Notes: a model not told the origin generated them from the sequence alone. A stretch of 38,395 bases of DNA from an uncultured Clostridia bacterium (GCA_947626685.1 CANQTD010000017.1:1-38395); one strand, 5' to 3'; positions 25,303 to 33,500 are shown, numbered from the stretch's first letter. A program made the numbers and translations.

Positions 25303-26789
25303 CCCAAAACTACTTTACGGCGTTCAGCGATCCCGATATCGCGCGCTACATTCATGAGGAGGACGCCTCCGTCGGCGCAATGTGGGAGCGCGTTTCCTCG
25401 CAGTTCGCCGCTCTCCCAGCGATCTCCGATCTCGATAAGACGTATTCGTACGGCGAAATGGACGCGGACGTCGCCAAACTCCGCGGCGCGCTTGCGGCGG
25501 CCGGCGTGAAGAAGGGCTCCTTTGTGGGCGTGCTCATTCCCAATTCCTATCATACGGTGAAGGCGTTCCTCGCGGCCGTTTCGCTGGGCGCGGTCGCCGT
25601 GATGATCCCTCCCCACCTCGACGGGGCCGTCGTCAAGGGCATGAGCATGGGCTACCGCTTCGCCGCCCTCATTTACAGCGATACGAGCGCGGAGAAAGTG
25701 CAGCCCGCGGGCGAAGTCACGAAGCTCGTCCACGCGGACGCCGAAGCGGAACCTGTCCCCGCGGCGGATTGCGCCAAGAAAGATCCCTGCGTCGTGCTCT
25801 TCACGGGCGGAACGACGGGCAAGAGCAAGGGCGCGCTCCTCTCCCACGGCAACATGCTCCGCGGCACGATCAACGGGTGCTACGGCGTCGGGAAGCTCGA
25901 CGGCCAACGCTTCATCCACGTTCTTCCCCTCACCCATGTCTTTGGTCTCGTGTTCAATATGCTCAATCCTCTCTATACGGGGAGCTGCGTCCGCATTGTC
26001 CGCAACCCGAAGGAGATGTTCCGCGACATGGCGGTTTTCAAGCCCACGAAGATGATCCTCGTGCCCGCCCTCGCGGAGATGGCGATCAATCTCTCCAAGC
26101 AGATGAAGTTGGGCGCCAACCTCTTCGGAGGCTGCCTCACCACCCTCATCGTCGGCAGCTGCGCCGTGCCCCAGCACCTGTTCAAGGAATATGCCGATAT
26201 CGGCGTCACCCTCTTGCAGGGATACGGGCTCACCGAGACGGCGAACCTCGTCTCCGCGAACCCGAGGAACGACTACAAGACCAATTCCATCGGCTACCCG
26301 TACCCCGGGCAGAGCCTGCGCATCGTGAACGGCGAGCTCTGGGTGAAGGGCGACCACATCATGATGGGCTATGTCGGCGCGGAGGAAGAGAACAAGGCGG
26401 CGTTTGAGGACGGCTGGTTCAAGACGGGCGACCTCGTCCGCATCGACGAGGAGGGCCTCCTCTATATCGTCGGCCGCATCAAGGAGCTCATCGTGCTCAG
26501 CAGCGGCGAAAAGGTCTCTCCCGCCGAAGTGGAAGCTGTTTTCTGCGGACCCGACTATGTCAACGACACGATGATCTATCTCGACCACACCGAGACGGGG
26601 AGGGAGATCCTCGTTCTCGAAGTCGCCATCCGTCCCGGATTCACGGTGGACGAGGAGAAAGTCAAAGCGGACATGAACGCCATCAATACGACCCTTCCGG
26701 GGTACCAGCGCGTGAGCAAGATCATCGTGCGGACGGAGGATTTCCCCCGTTCGGCGAGCATGAAAAAGATCAGGGGGAAGAGAGCATGA
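25275..26789 (+). CDS. AMP-forming fatty acyl ligase (acyl-CoA/acyl-ACP synthetase)
   Basis: 504 residues. The start is ATG 25275, with GGGAG about 11 bases upstream, overlapping the plsC gene by 28 bases; the frame is open further upstream but encodes nothing recognisable. Motifs are canonical: P-loop TGGTTGKSKG (177-186), QGYGLTET (315-322), WFKTGDLVRIDEEGLLYIVGR (381-401), and the C-terminal catalytic Lys in SASMKKIRGK (497 or 498). The adenylation domain is complete and, unlike the 22596 gene, there is no fused carrier. The next gene, overlapping by ATGA, is a free carrier protein, so loading of that carrier is the simplest reading; CoA ligation cannot be excluded. Confidence 0.92.
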   Translation: MENEKIIEVTQNYFTAFSDPDIARYIHEEDASVGAMWERVSSQFAALPAISDLDKTYSYGEMDADVAKLRGALAAAGVKKGSFVGVLIPNSYHTVKAFLAAVSLGAVAVMIPPHLDGAVVKGMSMGYRFAALIYSDTSAEKVQPAGEVTKLVHADAEAEPVPAADCAKKDPCVVLFTGGTTGKSKGALLSHGNMLRGTINGCYGVGKLDGQRFIHVLPLTHVFGLVFNMLNPLYTGSCVRIVRNPKEMFRDMAVFKPTKMILVPALAEMAINLSKQMKLGANLFGGCLTTLIVGSCAVPQHLFKEYADIGVTLLQGYGLTETANLVSANPRNDYKTNSIGYPYPGQSLRIVNGELWVKGDHIMMGYVGAEEENKAAFEDGWFKTGDLVRIDEEGLLYIVGRIKELIVLSSGEKVSPAEVEAVFCGPDYVNDTMIYLDHTETGREILVLEVAIRPGFTVDEEKVKADMNAINTTLPGYQRVSKIIVRTEDFPRSASMKKIRGKRA

Positions 26790-27040
26790 CCAGAACGGAG
26801 ATCAAAGACAGGCTCGTAGAGATCATGTTGGTCGCCATGCCCGACGCGGAGGAGACCATCAAGACCGCGACGGAGGAGTCCAACCTGCACACCGACCTCG
26901 GCTTCAACTCGGTGGGCATCCTCTATATCGTCATCGCGATCGAGGAGTTCTTCAACGTCCGCTTCGAGAACGTCGGATTCAACGACTTCCAGACGGTGGG
27001 CGACGTCATCGACTATATCGAGAGAGCGCAGGCGGCATGA
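26786..27040 (+). CDS. Dedicated acyl/peptidyl carrier protein
   Basis: 84 residues, helical and acidic. The phosphopantetheine site is Ser42 in DLGFNSVGILYIVIAIEE, where NSV replaces the usual DSL; this is clearly diverged from the AcpP at 19917. It overlaps the ligase (ATGA) upstream and the LRAT-PPTase gene (ATGA) downstream. It is therefore made together with an enzyme to charge it and one to attach its prosthetic group. Similar stand-alone carriers occur in D-alanylation and lipopeptide loci; here the neighbours suggest acyl transfer to lipids. Confidence 0.9.
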   Translation: MTRTEIKDRLVEIMLVAMPDAEETIKTATEESNLHTDLGFNSVGILYIVIAIEEFFNVRFENVGFNDFQTVGDVIDYIERAQAA

Positions 27041-28053
27041 AGTGGGTAAGACAGGAAGCGCGCTACGGCGATCTCGTGCGCGTCTCTCTCGGACCCGCTA
27101 TCTTCCACTTCGGGATCTACGTCTCCGAAGATGAAGTGATCCAATTCGGCCTGCCGCCCCGCCCGGGACGCGATTCGGCTTCCGTGACGGTGTTGGCGGC
27201 ACCCATGTCCGCGTTCTGCGAGGGGAAACCCTACGAAGTGGGCGTCAGCGAAGAGGGGGACAGAGGCAGGAGAAGGTCCCCCGAAGAGACGGTGCAGGAG
27301 GCGCGCGCCCATCTCGGCGAGCGCGGTTACGACATTATCCACAACAACTGCGAGCACTTTGCCAACGCGTGCGCCCTCGGCGAGCGGTTCAGTTCCATGA
27401 CGGAGGGCGTGCGGGCGAAGTTCCGCGCCGTTCCCCTCGTCCACGTCTACGTCTCGCGCTTTCCCTTCCCCGCCGAAAGCGGAGAGATCTTCCCCCCCGA
27501 ACGCAGGGAGGAGATCGCCCGCTGTACGAACGAAGAGGTGCGCGAGAGCAAATATTACGTCTGGAAACTGCTCGAACACGCGCTCATGCGCTCCCTCGGC
27601 CTCAGAGCCGAAAACCTCCCGTTCAGACGGGAAGAGAGCGGAAAATGGACGGCGGAGGGCTGCTTTTTCTCCCTCTCGCACAGCGGGCACATCGCGGCGG
27701 CCGCCGTTTCGAGAAAGCCCGTCGGCGTCGACGTCGAACTGCGGGATGAGGCGCGCTTTACGGACGCCGTCGCACGGCGCATCGCGACGGAACGCGAGCG
27801 CGGCGCACTCTTCGCACTCTCTCCCGAGGAGCGGGGGCGGGAAGCGAACATTCTCTGGACGAAGAAAGAGGCGATCTTCAAACTCGGGGACGGGAAGGCG
27901 TTTCTCCCCGCGCAGACCGAGAGCGGGAAGTTTCCGACGCTCACGCGCACCCTGTGCGCGGACGGCGCGCAATACTTCCTCACCGTCGCATCCGAAAACG
28001 CGCGGCAGGCGGCGTTCTACCCCGCGGAGGGCGTGACCCTCTCGGAGCTCTGA
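27037..28053 (+). CDS. Fusion of an LRAT-like (NlpC/P60-superfamily) domain with an Sfp-type 4'-phosphopantetheinyl transferase
   Basis: 338 residues, two domains. Residues 1-125 are LRAT/HRASLS-like: YGDLVRV, His24 in FHFGIYV, and the nucleophile Cys105 in HNNCEHFAN. The third active-site position, usually His (VIH), is Gln36 (VIQF). Such enzymes move or release fatty acyl groups of phospholipids through an acyl-Cys intermediate. Residues about 132-338 are a phosphopantetheinyl transferase: SLSHSG (212-217), GVDVE with Mg ligands Asp232 and Glu234, and WTKKEAIFK (274-282). It would convert the apo-carriers encoded at 26786 and 22596 to holo form. The frame is continuous with no sign of a sequencing join; the linker at 110-135 is short. 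I know of no described protein with this pairing. Last gene of the operon. Confidence 0.88.
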   Translation: MKWVRQEARYGDLVRVSLGPAIFHFGIYVSEDEVIQFGLPPRPGRDSASVTVLAAPMSAFCEGKPYEVGVSEEGDRGRRRSPEETVQEARAHLGERGYDIIHNNCEHFANACALGERFSSMTEGVRAKFRAVPLVHVYVSRFPFPAESGEIFPPERREEIARCTNEEVRESKYYVWKLLEHALMRSLGLRAENLPFRREESGKWTAEGCFFSLSHSGHIAAAAVSRKPVGVDVELRDEARFTDAVARRIATERERGALFALSPEERGREANILWTKKEAIFKLGDGKAFLPAQTESGKFPTLTRTLCADGAQYFLTVASENARQAAFYPAEGVTLSEL

Positions 28054-28131
28054 TTTACTTTTTGTAAGAAGAAGAGGCAAAACGGGGGTACCATGTCCGC
28101 GAAAGCCCCTTCAAAAATCGTATCGGCAGAC

Positions 28132-28169
28132 AAAGATCCGTTGCTTCGAGAGGCGGGTCTTTTCTTTTT
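28132..28169 (+). terminator. Likely terminator of the acyl-activation operon
   Basis: AAAGATCCG (28132-28140) pairs with CGGGTCTTT (28154-28162) with one wobble, with a 13-base loop, followed by TCTTTTT. The remainder of the 28054-28214 gap shows no gene; it contains one copy of the CGGACATGG motif (minus strand, 28091). Confidence 0.6.
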
Positions 28170-28214
28170 GGGCGGCCGCGGGGGAAAACGGTCCGACTTT
28201 TTTCGGCAAAATAC

Positions 28215-28243
28215 TTGATTTCCCCGCCGCCCTTTGGTATAAT
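28215..28243 (+). promoter_or_regulatory. Promoter of the degV-transporter-fakA operon
   Basis: TTGATT (28215-28220), 17-bp spacer, TGGTATAAT with perfect -10 TATAAT at 28238-28243. The leader to the degV start is about 83 bases. Confidence 0.8.
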
Positions 28244-28253
28244 AGTTCACGGT

Positions 28254-28291
28254 TGTACATTATTTGTACTATTTAGCTTTGTAGATGTACA
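28254..28291 (+). promoter_or_regulatory. TGTACAT inverted repeat in the degV leader
   Basis: TGTACAT (28254-28260) and ATGTACA (28285-28291) are exact complements; an additional TTGTAC lies between them at 28264. Positioned just after the predicted transcription start, it could be an operator for a repressor or an mRNA stem. Confidence 0.4.
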
Positions 28292-28333
28292 TAGCAGATC
28301 AAGGAACGAAAAAAATCAAAAGGAGATAAAAGC

Positions 28334-29269
28334 ATGCAAAAATTCGTCATTCTGCCCGACGCGACCTGCGATCTGGGCAAAGAGATCCGCGAAGAGTTCG
28401 ATATCGAATTCATCAGCGGCCACTACACCACGCCCGACGGCGTCGAACACACGCAGCCCCTCGAATGGGTAGACACGACGCCCTCCGAATTCTACAAGGC
28501 TCTGCGTGCAAAGCCGAACGACTTCACCACCTCGCCGCCCAACGTGACCGAGTGGGCCGCGGTGCTCGAAAAGTATGTCGGAAAGGGCCTCGGCGTGCTC
28601 GCGGTCACGATCTCCTCCGCGCTCAGCGGGACGTACGATTTCTTGCAGCAGGCGGTGAAGCAGGTCAAGGAGAAGTACCCCGACGCCGCCATCCGCGCGA
28701 TCGATTCCCGCAGGTTCAGTTCCGGCCACGGGCTTCTCTGCGTGTACGCCGCGCTTCTCCGCAAGGAGGGCAAGACGCTCGACGAGACCGCCGACTGGCT
28801 CGAACAAAATCTCAACCGCTTCCATCAGGCGGGCTGGCTCGACGATCTTTCCTTCGTCGCGAAGAAGGGGAGACTCAACGCGGCGAAGGCGTTCTTCGGC
28901 TCCCTCATGGGGCTCAAACCCATCGGCGAGTTCGACAAGAACGGCATGACCACCGTGATCGGCAAGGCGAAGGGGGAAAAGCAGGCGTACCCCGTTCTCC
29001 TCGATTACATTGAGAACACCATCGAGAACGCAAGCGAACAGATCATCTTCGTCGCCACCGCCGACAGGCTCAAACAGGCGGAGCACTATAAGGAGCTCCT
29101 CGAAGAGCGGTTCCACCCGAAGGCGATCTATATCAACTACGTCTATCCGGGCGGCGGCATCAACGTGGGCCCCGGGCTCATGGCGGCATATTACATGGGC
29201 AAGCCCATCTCGGAGGACCTCGGCGAAGAGAGGACGCTCGTCACCGAACTCTTGGCGAAGAAATACTGA
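28334..29269 (+). CDS. DegV family fatty-acid-binding protein (FakB-like)
   Basis: 311 residues; AAGGAG nine bases before ATG 28334. DegV/FakB proteins hold one fatty acid and present its carboxyl to FakA for phosphorylation. Seen here: the N-terminal ILPDATCDL, the carboxylate-binding SSALSGTY (about residues 95-102) and the KKGRL motif (about 176-180). In many DegV proteins the last motif reads H-x-GPG; here it is INVGPGLMAAYY, so the His is Asn, which may shift specificity or signalling to FakA. A fakA gene follows two genes downstream in the same direction, supporting a FakB role. Which fatty acid it binds cannot be told. Confidence 0.93.
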   Translation: MQKFVILPDATCDLGKEIREEFDIEFISGHYTTPDGVEHTQPLEWVDTTPSEFYKALRAKPNDFTTSPPNVTEWAAVLEKYVGKGLGVLAVTISSALSGTYDFLQQAVKQVKEKYPDAAIRAIDSRRFSSGHGLLCVYAALLRKEGKTLDETADWLEQNLNRFHQAGWLDDLSFVAKKGRLNAAKAFFGSLMGLKPIGEFDKNGMTTVIGKAKGEKQAYPVLLDYIENTIENASEQIIFVATADRLKQAEHYKELLEERFHPKAIYINYVYPGGGINVGPGLMAAYYMGKPISEDLGEERTLVTELLAKKY

Positions 29270-29287
29270 GCGGGCGGCAGTTCACGC

Positions 29288-30667
29288 ATGAAGATCATCA
29301 AAGGGAAGTGGAGGCTGGCTCTCTACGGGCTGTCCGGTTTCGGCGTAAACCTGCTGAATCTGATGATGGGGTCGTATTTGTGCAGCGCGCTCCTCATCGG
29401 AGGGTTCAACGCCGCGCACATTCCGTTCCAGACGTTTGCGCAGAAAGATCTGGTCATCGCGGGGGCATGGGCGGTATTCGTGATGGTCGCAAAGATCATC
29501 GACGGGATCGTCGATATCCCGATGGCGTCTTTCACGGACAAACTCAAAAGCCGCTGGGGAAGGCGCAGGCCGACCATTCTCATCGGGCTCGCAGGGCTCA
29601 TCGTCTCCTATCTGCTCTTTATCCTCGTGATCCCCGAAAACGGCGCGACGGTCGGGAACACGATCTTTTACGGCGTCGTGCTGTGCCTGTTCTACACCGC
29701 GTACACGCTCACGATGGTGACCTACTACGCCACGTTCACCGAGGCTGTCGACGGCATCGGGGACAGGAATTTCGTCTCCAACGTCAAGTCGGTGTTCGAT
29801 ATCGTCTATTTCATCGTCGGGTATGTGCTCGTCGCGATGCTGCTCAAAGGCATCAACATCAAATGGGTCGCGCTCATGGTGCTTCCCCTCGTGCTCACCA
29901 TGCTCATTCCTCTCTTTATGCTCAAAGAGGAGAGCACCAAAGGGAAGAAATTAGACGGGGAGACGGTCAACCTCTTCAAGTCCATCGCCTACACCTTCAG
30001 GAACAGAGATTTCATGCTCTGGATGGTCGTGTATGCGTTCATGACGTTCGGGCTGCAACTCTTTCTCGGCGGGATCAACGAATACTTCTCCTACACGGGG
30101 ATGAGCATGATGCTCGTCATGGCGACCGCGTTTGTCCCCGTGCCGTTCACCCTCATTCTGTACAACCGCATCATACGGAAGTGGGGGTTCGGCTTCGCAT
30201 TCAAGTACACGCTCATCGTCTATGCCGCGGGCATGCTCGAAATGTTCGGCGCTTCCTTCCTCGTGGACGGGACGGCGAAGGCGGTGTTCGGGGTGATCAG
30301 CGGGCTCATCTGCTCGTTTGCGATCGGCTCCTTCTTCGCGGTCGGCTATTCCATTCCCGCCCAGCTCGCCTTAGAGGACGAACGGCGCACGGGGATCAAG
30401 CACTCCGCCATGTACTTTGCCGTACAGGGGCTGTTCTCGGGCGTTGCGACGGGGCTCGCGACGGGCGTCGTTCTGACCGCGCTCAAAGAGACGGGCGGCG
30501 CCATGATCTATATGTCGCTGATCTGCGGCGCGGCGAGCCTTGCGGCGTTCGCATTGACGTGGATCTTGCCGAAGTCGCTCAACACGCTCGGCAAGGTGGA
30601 GGAGAGGCCTCTCAAAGCTCCCGCGACGGCGGAGGACGCCGCGGACGGGACGGGCGGCCCAGACTGA
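29288..30667 (+). CDS. MelB-type major facilitator (GPH/MFS_2 family) transporter
   Basis: 459 residues, about 12 transmembrane helices. The family element KIIDGIVDIPMASFTDKLKS followed by RWGRRRPTILIG (residues 69-100) matches the helix II/loop 2-3 region of MelB, with Asp72 and Asp76 in the positions of the cation-binding Asp pair. In the helix IV region, where sugar transporters have a conserved Asp and Pro (D-I-P-x-x-S-L), this protein reads TLTMVTYY, so the sugar-binding Asp appears absent (aligned by eye). The same family includes the lysophosphatidylcholine transporter MFSD2A. Location between degV/fakB and fakA favours a lipid-related substrate over a sugar. Ribosome site weak; 18 bases after degV. 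Confidence 0.85.
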   Translation: MKIIKGKWRLALYGLSGFGVNLLNLMMGSYLCSALLIGGFNAAHIPFQTFAQKDLVIAGAWAVFVMVAKIIDGIVDIPMASFTDKLKSRWGRRRPTILIGLAGLIVSYLLFILVIPENGATVGNTIFYGVVLCLFYTAYTLTMVTYYATFTEAVDGIGDRNFVSNVKSVFDIVYFIVGYVLVAMLLKGINIKWVALMVLPLVLTMLIPLFMLKEESTKGKKLDGETVNLFKSIAYTFRNRDFMLWMVVYAFMTFGLQLFLGGINEYFSYTGMSMMLVMATAFVPVPFTLILYNRIIRKWGFGFAFKYTLIVYAAGMLEMFGASFLVDGTAKAVFGVISGLICSFAIGSFFAVGYSIPAQLALEDERRTGIKHSAMYFAVQGLFSGVATGLATGVVLTALKETGGAMIYMSLICGAASLAAFALTWILPKSLNTLGKVEERPLKAPATAEDAADGTGGPD

Positions 30668-30680
30668 AATCAGGGAAATT

Positions 30681-32324
30681 ATGAATTACGAGAGAATCGA
30701 CGGCACAATTTTTCGGGCCATGATCGCAAAGGGGTTCATCAACCTGTGCAATGCGGAAAAGGAGGTCAACGCGATCAACGTTTTCCCCGTTCCCGACGGC
30801 GACACGGGCACGAACATGCGGATCACGCTCGAGAGAGGGATGGGCGCAACCCCCACCGCCCATCTCGGCAACTATCTGAAAGAGCTTTCGGACGGCATGC
30901 TCTGGAGCGCGCGCGGCAACTCGGGCGTGATCTTATCCCAGATCTTCAAGGGCTTCGCCGCACAGCTTGCGGACAGCGGTTCGGCAGACGCGGCGGGGGT
31001 GCGCGACGCGCTCGTCAACGCGTACCGTACCGCCTACCGTGGGGTGACCAATCCCGTCGAAGGGACCATTCTCACCGTTGCGCGCGAGGGCGCGGAGCAC
31101 CTTGCGGACGGGACGGACATGGGCGTCGACGGCGTGTTCGCCCGCTATCTCTCGGAGATGAGAAAGAGCTTCGGGCGTCTCCCCGAACTTCTTCCCGTCC
31201 TCAAAGAGGCGGACGTGATGGACAGCGGCGCGATGGGGTATCTGCTCATCGTCGAGGGCATGCTCGGAGCGTTGAACGGCGAGACGGTCCCCGAGAGCGA
31301 GATCCGTGAGCGCGAGATCGCCGCGGCAGAGAGCAAGGAGCCTTCGGAAAGCGGCGGGAGTGCGAAATTCGGGGCGGACAGCCATTTCGAACTCGGCTAC
31401 TGCACCGAGTTTTTGCTCCAACTTCTCAACGGAAAAGAGCTCAGGAGCGCGTTCGACAAAGAGGCGTTCGCCGCCGCTCTCTCGGGCATGGGGGACTCGT
31501 TGATCGTCATCGAACAGGACGGGATCGTCAAAGTGCATATCCATACGTTCACCCCCGCAAAAGTCATCGAGGAAGCGCAGAAGTACGGCGAATTTGTCGC
31601 CTTCAAACTCGAGAACATGCAGCTCCAACACAACGAGTTCGTCCAAAGCAGGCCTCCCCGCAAGAAGCTGGCGGTGATCGCCGTCGCGGAGGGGGAGGGC
31701 GTCGTCAGGATGTACCGCGATTGCGGTGCGGACGCCGTCATTGCGGGCGGGGACGCGCTCGGCGTGTCTGCGAGCGAATTTTCCGAGGCGTACAAGAGCG
31801 TCAACGCGGAGAAGATCGTCGTCTTGCCCAACAAGGCGAACAATATCATGACGGCGCAGCAGGCGATCGCATTGAGCGGTGCCTCCAACGTGACCGTGCT
31901 CCCCACCAAGTCGATCGTGGAGGGCTACTATGCCCTTGCGAACGGCACCTCCGATATCGAGGACGCCGGGGAACGCATCGCCGCCATGCAAGACGGAATG
32001 GACGCCGCGGCGACCGTCGCAGTGGCATATGGGGTCAGGGATTACGCCTCCGCCGAGGTCGTCTGCAAGAAGGGAGACCTCATCGGATTTGTCGGGAAAA
32101 AGCCCGTCTGCACGGGTCCTTCGCTCGCGGAGGTATTCGCGGACGCGCTGTCGAACGTCGCGGACATTGAGGAGCGGAGCAGCGTTTTCATCTTCAAGGG
32201 CAAGTCCTTCTCCGAGGATGAAGAAGCGCTCGCACAGGCCGTCGAAGAACGGTTGCCGTGGCTCTCCTGCGAATTCGTGGAGGGCGGACAGAGCGTGTTC
32301 GAACTCATGGCGGGGGTCATATAA
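30681..32324 (+). CDS. fakA: Fatty acid kinase catalytic subunit FakA (DAK2/YloV type)
   Basis: 547 residues, the standard FakA length. The N-terminal DhaL-type kinase domain has NVFPVPDGDTGTNM (Asp39 and Asp41 coordinate the metal-ATP) and SARGNSGVILSQIFKG. The middle domain has GYCTEF and VKVHIHT, matching the Cys and His ligands of the structural zinc in S. aureus FakA. The C-terminal domain is DegV-like and binds FakB. The enzyme makes acyl-phosphate from FakB-bound fatty acid, feeding PlsX/PlsY phospholipid synthesis. AGGGA precedes ATG 30681; spacing from the transporter is 13 bases. The following gene starts immediately after its stop codon. Confidence 0.96.
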   Translation: MNYERIDGTIFRAMIAKGFINLCNAEKEVNAINVFPVPDGDTGTNMRITLERGMGATPTAHLGNYLKELSDGMLWSARGNSGVILSQIFKGFAAQLADSGSADAAGVRDALVNAYRTAYRGVTNPVEGTILTVAREGAEHLADGTDMGVDGVFARYLSEMRKSFGRLPELLPVLKEADVMDSGAMGYLLIVEGMLGALNGETVPESEIREREIAAAESKEPSESGGSAKFGADSHFELGYCTEFLLQLLNGKELRSAFDKEAFAAALSGMGDSLIVIEQDGIVKVHIHTFTPAKVIEEAQKYGEFVAFKLENMQLQHNEFVQSRPPRKKLAVIAVAEGEGVVRMYRDCGADAVIAGGDALGVSASEFSEAYKSVNAEKIVVLPNKANNIMTAQQAIALSGASNVTVLPTKSIVEGYYALANGTSDIEDAGERIAAMQDGMDAAATVAVAYGVRDYASAEVVCKKGDLIGFVGKKPVCTGPSLAEVFADALSNVADIEERSSVFIFKGKSFSEDEEALAQAVEERLPWLSCEFVEGGQSVFELMAGVI

Positions 32325-33257
32325 ATGCTTGCGCTGTATATTACGCTCGCCGTGCTCGGCGTTCTGCTCCTCGCGCTCGCCCCCTTCCCCATCATGGCGT
32401 ACGTCCTTTACAGGATCCTGCTCGTCCGCACGGGGCCCGAAAAGTGGAGCAGGGAATGCAGCTGGGACGATGAAGAACAGCGGGAGATGTTCCGCACAGG
32501 TGAGGAATGGGGTAGGGAAAACGAGCCTTTCCACGAAACGACGACGGTTTTCAGCGACGGGTTGAAGCTCGTCGGCGAGTACTTCGATTTCGGGAACAAG
32601 AAGGCGGTCATCATCATTCCGGGGCGCATGGAGACGTGCGCGTATTCCTACTATTTCGCCAAGCCGTATAAGGAAGCGGGCTACAACGTGCTCGCGATCG
32701 ACAACCGCGCGCACGGGCTTTCGGAGGGCAAATACGACACCGTCGGCCTGCGGGAGCACAGGGACATCATCGCATGGGCGAAACAGCTCCGCGAGAAATA
32801 CGGTGTGGAACAGATCATCCTCCACGGGATCTGCATCGGCGGCGCGACTTCGATCTATGCGGCGGCCGACGGCGAGGGGAAGGCGTATTTCAGCGGCGTC
32901 GTCGCAGAGGGCGTGTACAACGACTTCGGCACGATGCTCAAAGCAAGGTTCAAGGTGCGGAAAAAACCGAGCTGGCCGTTCGTCCCCATCATCATGCTGT
33001 ATATCAGGCTTTCCGGGGGCAGGAGCGCGAAGAAGTTCAGCCCCATGAACACAGTCGGCCGACTCGAAATGCCCATTCTCATGATGTATAGCAGGGAGGA
33101 CGTGTTCTCCGACCCCGCCAACGTGGAAAAGCTCTACGCGGCGTGCCCGCCTCAAAAACGGCTGCGCTGGTTCGAAAAGGGGATCCATTCGCATATCAGG
33201 ATCAACAATGTCGAGGCCTACGACGCCGAAGTCAAAGCCTTTTTGGAAACCCTGTAA
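32325..33257 (+). CDS. Membrane-anchored alpha/beta hydrolase with a cysteine nucleophile
   Basis: 310 residues. Residues 3-33 are a hydrophobic N-terminal anchor, with the hydrolase domain after it. The nucleophile elbow is HGICIGGATS: Cys170 stands where Ser is usual (GxSxG), as in dienelactone hydrolase. The acid is probably Asp259 in MMYSREDVFSD and the base His288 or His290 in KGIHSHIR. The oxyanion segment is IIIPGRMETCAYSYY and the family motif IDNRAHGLSEG is intact. The start codon abuts the fakA stop (TAAATG), so it is translationally linked to fakA. A lipid ester or thioester substrate is plausible; not proven. It is the last gene before a repeat region. Confidence 0.87.
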   Translation: MLALYITLAVLGVLLLALAPFPIMAYVLYRILLVRTGPEKWSRECSWDDEEQREMFRTGEEWGRENEPFHETTTVFSDGLKLVGEYFDFGNKKAVIIIPGRMETCAYSYYFAKPYKEAGYNVLAIDNRAHGLSEGKYDTVGLREHRDIIAWAKQLREKYGVEQIILHGICIGGATSIYAAADGEGKAYFSGVVAEGVYNDFGTMLKARFKVRKKPSWPFVPIIMLYIRLSGGRSAKKFSPMNTVGRLEMPILMMYSREDVFSDPANVEKLYAACPPQKRLRWFEKGIHSHIRINNVEAYDAEVKAFLETL

Positions 33258-33280
33258 TTGTTTCTGTCCCTCGAAGAGCG

Positions 33281-33368
33281 AATCCTTGCCCACCCCTTGA
33301 GGGTCGAAAAACGCACTTCTTGTTGCCCCTCCGTGGGGTAGAGCGCGAACCCTTGCCCACCCCTCGAG
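33281..33368 (+). repeat. Intergenic repeat, copy 1 of a ~88-bp element
   Basis: AATCCTTGCCCACCCCTTGA and the sequence to CCCCTCGAGG recur at 34074-34163 with one inserted base and one substitution. Contains small GC-rich palindromes. The 33258-33500 stretch has no credible gene. Confidence 0.85.
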
Positions 33369-33425
33369 GGGTGGGTGTCACCGAAGGTGACGGAAGGGGT
33401 GTTGCATGATTAGAACGACACCCCC
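33356..33425 (+). repeat. Palindromic CCCACCCCTCGAGGGGTGGG element, copy 1
   Basis: A 20-bp perfect palindrome (33357-33376) followed by GTCACC/GGTGAC and GGAAGGGGTGTTGC...GACACCCC. It recurs at 36484-36550; a version lacking the palindrome is at 34276-34327. Confidence 0.8.
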
Positions 33426-33500
33426 CCTACTTCGTCGCTACGCTCCTCGTGCCGCGCTTAGTAGAAAAATAGTGCGCGCGGGGCAGTCTTGCTTACGCTC

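Noticed and set aside
26786-27040. Reading the two carriers and two ligases as a non-ribosomal peptide or teichoic acid D-alanylation locus
   Set aside because: There are no condensation, thioesterase, MBOAT (DltB) or DltD genes; PlsC, LRAT and fak genes nearby point to lipids instead. Not fully excluded.
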